A DNA stretch of 64,000 nt from Cepaea nemoralis (lineage: Eukaryota; Mollusca; Gastropoda; Stylommatophora; Helicidae), in the NCBI GenBank assembly GCA_014155875.1, contig JACEFZ010011666.1, positions 73,501 to 137,500 of the forward strand, given 5' to 3'. Below are positions 59,327 to 64,000 of the stretch, one piece after another (position 1 is the first letter of the stretch; each line of letters starts with the position of its first letter). The notes beneath the pieces were generated by a model, which saw only the letters and a program-made list of their open reading frames with translations, was not told the origin of the DNA and did not search any database. A program made the position numbers and the translations under genes.

Positions 59327-59446
59327 GTTGCCTCGTTGGGGACAGATGTCTTCCCGAGGGTTCCATCTACTATACCACCAGCTGCGAAATATATGCCTGT
59401 ACCAGAAAATCTGACCGCACCATGGCTCTTGTGTTTCAGAACGAAA
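59327..59446 (+). CDS. Exon 5 of a cysteine-rich VWC-like protein
   Basis: A 120-bp open segment after CACTCAG (to 59326) and before GTATGT (59447), phase 1 at both ends. It encodes GCLVGDRCLPEGSIYYTTSC then EIYAC and ends LVFQNE. The spacing is C-x5-C-x11-C-x4-C. It is clearly a duplicate of exon 4 (shared LP-E, VCT/ACTR, LVFQ) and of exon 1. Differences from them keep the Cys, Gly and aromatic positions while other residues vary, which suggests selection. Confidence 0.7.
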
Positions 59447-59880
59447 GTATGTCAGTGTGTGTTTTTATACGACCACATCCAAATCATCATCTTTATCATT
59501 ACATGATGACTCAGCTTGCCTTGACGATTGTGATTCTCCAACATAATATAATCAGTATCTCTGCATATATCTTAGATAGGCCTACCATGATGTATCTTCT
59601 CTCGTTACTGACTTCTGTATTATTCGTCATACATTTTCCTGTTGTTACATTGCGTTCCTGTTTTTATCTTCTCATATCAAAGCCAAACTATTGACCTCCT
59701 ATTCTCTATTTATATGTGTTTACGGTCTTCCTTATGTCTAAGCATACTTCAAATTATTTACATTTCGCATTGCAGCTGTCCAAAGTTATATTATTCATGA
59801 ATATCAGATTAATAAGCTTCAATGTGTTATTTTGCATTTTTAATAATTGTCTCCGACTCACAGCTATATGTTAAAACTGG

Positions 59881-59882
<2 letters not shown>
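59447..59882 (+). other. Intron flank downstream of exon 5
   Basis: Repeats the region after exons 1 and 4 (TTTTCCTGTTGTTACATTGC, AAAGCCAAACTATTGACCTC). No other gene. Confidence 0.65.

Positions 59883-59919
<37 letters not shown>
59883..59919. repeat. (AT)n microsatellite
   Basis: 37 bp of AT at the 5' border of a LINE-A copy. Confidence 0.95.
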
Positions 59920-59920
<1 letters not shown>

Positions 59921-60145
59921 CATGGAGTCTGCTTTGAAAAACTAAAAAATCAGAAATAAATATCATAATGGGTGATTTCAACGCAAAAATAGGAAAGCAT
60001 AGCGATGGATGCAGTGTAGGCAACCATGGTTTGGGAGAGAGAAATGAAAGAGGATACAGACTTGTAGAATGGGCAAAAGAACAAGAAATGGTTGTAGGAA
60101 ACACCTGGTTTAAACAGCATCTAGAATATTATGGACATGGAGGAG

Positions 60146-60707
60146 TGTCAGAGTCTTGCATAACACAAGACAAGTAGCTCGTTTTCTGGCAAGTGTGAAG
60201 TAATATCAAACTATCAAATCACACGAAGTGAATATCCGAAAGTATTATTCACACGCTTTATTGACGCGCTGCATTCATTATCGCACAAACATCGCGCACT
60301 GACAATCTTTAGCAATCATTTCAACATGAACAAGATCACTACAATACATAATAATACATGCAAGCAATAAACATCTCACTTACAGTTAAACTATACAAGC
60401 GTTCGAACCAGTCTCCCACTGTCATACAGGCTAGCTCTCAAGGCATTCCCTTGCGACCTGTCCGTTCAACGATCTAAGCCCGTCTGCCAGTTCTGGCGTC
60501 TTACACGCTTACACGCTCACGTCAGCTGGTGTCCCCTGCACGGTTCACGGGGTGAACTCAATTGCTGTGCGTGGCTACCTATCCGGGCGTCGGTAACGAC
60601 GCCGCGTTCTCTCTGTCGTGTTTAACATTACTCAGGGTTGCGTGTTGTTATGGTGTCTGGCGTTGGTACAGACAACGCGTCGCAACCTCGGATGTGAGAC
60701 CTTGACA
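60146..60707 (-). mobile_element. Gypsy element 3: 3' LTR
   Basis: On the minus strand it begins TGTCAAGGTCTCAC and ends ACTCTGACA, with TGTCA/TGACA ends. A purine-rich GGAAAAGGGGTGTGGAGAG lies just upstream at about 60708-60726, the likely polypurine tract. AATAAA occurs near 60260. The start resembles the LTR at 3297-3827, so the two elements are related. Confidence 0.7.
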
Positions 60708-62750
60708 CTCTCCACACCCCTTTTCCATGAAAGGATTTCCTTACATGTATAATATATCTCTAGGTGTTCTTAAACATGTCAAAGTCGAACATTATACATT
60801 AACAATTATCATAAATATATACAGGTGAATAGTCAACAATATGTATACACCACTTATGTTGCACTATGAAGTACAACAGTCAAGTGCAATCTATTTAATG
60901 GGCATTACCTCGCTGTGACCCAGCTAGTCCGGTAGGTATCGGCTAAACTGGCCCCTACCTCACAACCAAGAACAAAAATACTAAAATAATCAGGTCAAGC
61001 CGTGAGCATCTCCCTCTGAGATGACTCCTCCATCAGACCTATTTAGAGTTTCTAATGAAGGTCAACAGTTTTGGCAATATACTGTCCATATCTAAACGAT
61101 GTTACATTCACATGTTATTTATCAAGCACACATGTTAATGGTTACAATACATATTTACATATCACCAACAATTTAGAATAATGTCCCCTGGTTATTATAC
61201 AGAAAATTTAGGAACAATAATTTATCGTCGTTTACAAGACATAAATTACAATTGCAAACTCATTTCTTAGTGTCATAATTTGATCCTTATTGACAAATGT
61301 GCACAAAAAGTCACGTTTGTAAAGAAGCAATCAAGTTATGATGCTGAGATTACATCCTATACAAATCAACATATACAATTCCGTATATGGGAATATTTTA
61401 AATCACATTTTAATACAACGTCATACATTTATATACTTTTAATAATATGCAAAAACTCGGAAGTATACAGCTGTACTATTACATGTGTTGTGATGTCATT
61501 CAAACAAAGCTGGTCCGTTCTGGATGGATCTTCTATAAACGGAGTAGTAGTTGTTACTATCAGCTGTTGGATCATCTCTTCCGCCTTCTGCTCGGATTGT
61601 ACTGTCGCAGTCATCTTTCGTACCTTGTTAAAACGTCTTGGGCACCTCGGTCTGGATACTTTAGGATTACCTCACGTTTTAGTGGCTTGGTAACTTCTTG
61701 GATCCTCTAGTGTTGTCCCGTGACACTTCTCCGTAGTGTCTGGTTGTTATAATATTTATTTACAATAATAATTACATTCTTTCTCATATCTCAGTTATAC
61801 AACACATTAGTTTACATAATACTGATTTCATTCTTTCACATATCTCACAATTATATACGCATTCATTCGCATGATAATAATAAGAATCACAATATGTACA
61901 TACATTATATACATTGGGAGATACAATCTTCCCCATCACAATGGTGTACCCAGCGTTACTGACACATTGTCAAAATTGGCTGTGGTACTGAGCACTATCT
62001 ACGTTGCAGTTTTATACACCCTCTGCACTGTGCTCTGGTGTCGACTGGGTATTAGGTTCGTTGTATGGACATCTCGACAAAAGGTCTGCAAGACAGTTTT
62101 GTGAACCTTTTATGTGGTTAACCTCATAGCTATAGTCCTGCAGAAGAAGGGACCATCTTGCCACCCTGCTGTTACTAGGCGTTCCTCTGGTAACAATTGT
62201 CAGCGGAGTATTATCTGTTTCAATAATGAAATGTTTTCCTAACAAAAATCTAGAAAGTTTACGTACCAAAAATACCATGGCAAGAGCCTCGAGTTCCGGT
62301 GTACTGTAATTTCGTTCGCTGGTGTTCAGTTTTCGAGAGACGTAGTATACTGGGTACAAGATTTGGTCGTGTTCTTGGAGAAGCACACCTCCAATGGCTA
62401 CGGAGCTCGCATCACATCTTAATCTAAAAGTAATATTCACATTTGGCAATTTCAAAATAGGTGATTTAGAAAAATAAGAAAGAATTTTCGTAAATGCTGG
62501 CCTTAAACATTCACTGTTTACAATCACATTGGGGTGTTTATTTGTTAGTAGATCAGAGAAACATTTGGTCAATTCAGCAAAATGAGGAATAAACTGTCTA
62601 TAATAGTTTAACAGACCTAACACACTTCGCAACTGTTTCTTAGTTGTCGGAAGCGACAATTTCAAAATTCCTGGACATGATGTTATCGTCCAGACAGTAG
62701 GATTTAAAACCAGACAGATTACATCCTGATTAGCAAAGGGTTTCAAAATG
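60708..62750 (-). mobile_element. Gypsy element 3: RT end, RNase H and 3' non-coding region
   Basis: The minus-strand frame 62746-62012 holds the end of RT (SLPTTKKQLRSVLGLLNYYR) and all of RNase H: RCDASSVAIGGVLLQEHD, YYVSRKLNTSERNYSTPELE, IIETDNTPLTIV with the catalytic Asp, and the end SQNCLADLLSRCP. The pol frame stops there and no integrase follows; the next 1.3 kb to the LTR shows no gene. This again fits an element whose integrase lies before RT. The 5' part is deleted, with a frameshift near 62680. RNase H looks intact in sequence. Confidence 0.85.
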
Positions 62751-64000
62751 CGTTAACAGTGGTAAAAACAGTTCCAAATGCAGACTGTTACAGTGATAAA
62801 AGATTAATTAAAGGCACATTGAGTGTAAAGTTAAAGAAAGTCAAGTATACAGCAGGAAACCCTAAATATGACTTGTGCAAATTGAAAACTGACAAAGAAA
62901 TGCAAGATAATTTTAACATAGAAGTAAAGAATAAATTTGATTTATTGTCTGATCTAGAGATCCTATTTCAAGATGTAGATGATCAATGGGAAATGCTGAA
63001 GAACTCAATCAGTTGTGCAGCAGAAAAAAACTATTCCAAAAGTACAGAAAGTTGGGCCGTAAGACATTGATGACTGAAGACATTTTACAACTAATGGAAA
63101 CAAGAAGACAAAACAAAAATAACTCTGTCAAATATGAAGAAATTCACAGAAAAGTCAGAACCTTATGTAAGGAGGTAAAAGAAACATGGCTTGAGAAAAA
63201 TTGCAGAGAAATTGAAAAACAACACAACAGTAAAAATGCGAAACTAATGCACACAAGAATTCAGGAGCTTACTAATCAAAGAACACGTACATCAGCAGGC
63301 TGCCTAAAGAGAAAAGATGGAAGGGTCATTCATAATAGAAAAAGATCAGATCTTACATGTATGGTCAGATTACGTGAAAAGCCTTTATGACGATAACAGA
63401 GACAAACAGTATGATGTTCAAAATAATAATGAAGGACCAGCAATTTTGAAGAAGGAGGTTCAGAATGCTCTTAACCATATGAAATCTGGCAAGACCCCCG
63501 GTTCAGACAGCGTCACAACAGAAATGATTAATGCTTTAGAAAAATATGGAATAGATAAAGTTACCAGTCTGCTTAATACAATATATGATACTGGAAATAG
63601 ACCTCAGGAGATTTGTAATTCTGTATTTATTGCAATCCCAAAGAAATCAGGAGCCTTGGAATGTGATCAACATCGAACAATTAGTATAATGAGTCACATC
63701 ACAAAGATTTTGCTAAGAATTATCATGCAAAGAGTGAGGAAGAAGATACAACCTGAAATAGGGGAAGAACAATGTGGGTTTGTAGAAGGAAAGGATACAG
63801 TAAATGCTGTGTATATGCTGCGAACAGTTATTGAACGTGCTATAGAAGTAAACAAGGATATACATCTTTGCTTTATTGACTACACAAAGGATTTTGGTAC
63901 AGTTAGACATGTCAACATGGTAGATATGCCTGCAGATCTACAAATTGATGAGAAAGACATTAGAGTTATTTTAAAAAAAAAAACATATATTGGAAACAAC

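Larger units (their letters stand above)
59930..64000 (+). mobile_element. LINE-A copy split by a gypsy fragment, runs off the window
   Basis: Endonuclease part at 59960-60145: IIMGDFNAKIGKHSDG, then GLGERNERGYRLVEWAKEQE and NTWFKQHLEYY. It stops at the gypsy LTR and resumes at about 62755 with NADCYSDKRLIKGTLSVKLK, where the catalytic SDH is SDK. The linker (62840-63390) has one frameshift near 63030, then RT: KTPGSDSVTTEMINALEKYG, PKKSGALECDQHRTISIMSH, EEQCGFVEGKDTVNAVYMLR and motif A FIDYTKDFGTV, in which AFD has become DFG. The end is outside the window. Some endonuclease sequence between the two halves is missing. Confidence 0.88.

Overview
This is an intron-rich, transposon-packed stretch of an animal nuclear genome. 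No bacterial or organellar operon is visible. Almost every long reading frame is a decayed retrotransposon: RTE/BovB-like LINEs, LINEs ending in a C2H2 zinc finger, I-like LINEs carrying RNase H, Ty3/gypsy elements, and one hAT DNA transposon relic. Long microsatellites (AT, GT, CA, GAT, AAG, GGA) lie between them. This mix suggests a mollusc, perhaps a gastropod; that is inference, and no host marker in the window proves it.

The main non-transposon signal is five short exon-like segments on the + strand, at 10900-11019, 17320-17436, 34881-35006, 40371-40490 and 59327-59446. Each is open and a multiple of three (117-126 bp), begins after AG and ends before GT in the same phase (1-1), and encodes a ~40-residue cysteine-rich module ending in C-x4-C. 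They look like duplicated exons of one secreted protein with von Willebrand factor C-like modules. The introns between them carry the transposons, and some intron flanks are duplicated along with the exons.

Layout. 1-3.3 kb: I-like LINE end, a 28-bp minisatellite, and a LINE with another LINE nested in it (11-bp target-site duplication). 3.3-6.6 kb: gypsy LTR plus RT-RNase H. 6.6-10.6 kb: RTE-like and I-like LINEs. 10.6-12.1 kb: exon 1, its duplicated flanks and a SINE. 12.1-13.4 kb: tandem rDNA-derived sequence with the 5' end of 18S and scraps of 18S/28S core. 14.8-16.7 kb: hAT relic split by a LINE. 17.3 kb: exon 2. 17.6-25.2 kb: minus-strand LINE pile-up. 25.3-28.6 kb: two copies of an unclassified repeat, one holding a ~1.3-kb polypurine tract. 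28.6-32 kb: unrecognised sequence. 32-34.4 kb: two convergent LINEs. 34.9 kb: exon 3, followed 30 bp later by a LINE that itself contains an I-like LINE. 38.9-39.7 kb: trinucleotide arrays. 40.4 kb: exon 4. 42.3-48.7 kb: gypsy element whose integrase remnant lies upstream of RT. 48.8 kb: second SINE. 49.1-58.8 kb: a LINE whose 3' three kilobases are tandemly triplicated. 59.3 kb: exon 5. 59.9 kb-end: RTE-like LINE split by a gypsy/LTR fragment.

No transposon here looks autonomous; all carry stops, frameshifts, deletions or truncations. Names LINE-A (RTE/BovB-like), LINE-B, LINE-C (zinc-finger-tailed), LINE-I (RNase H-bearing), LINE-E and LINE-F are local labels. Family assignments are from motif recognition only; no search was run.
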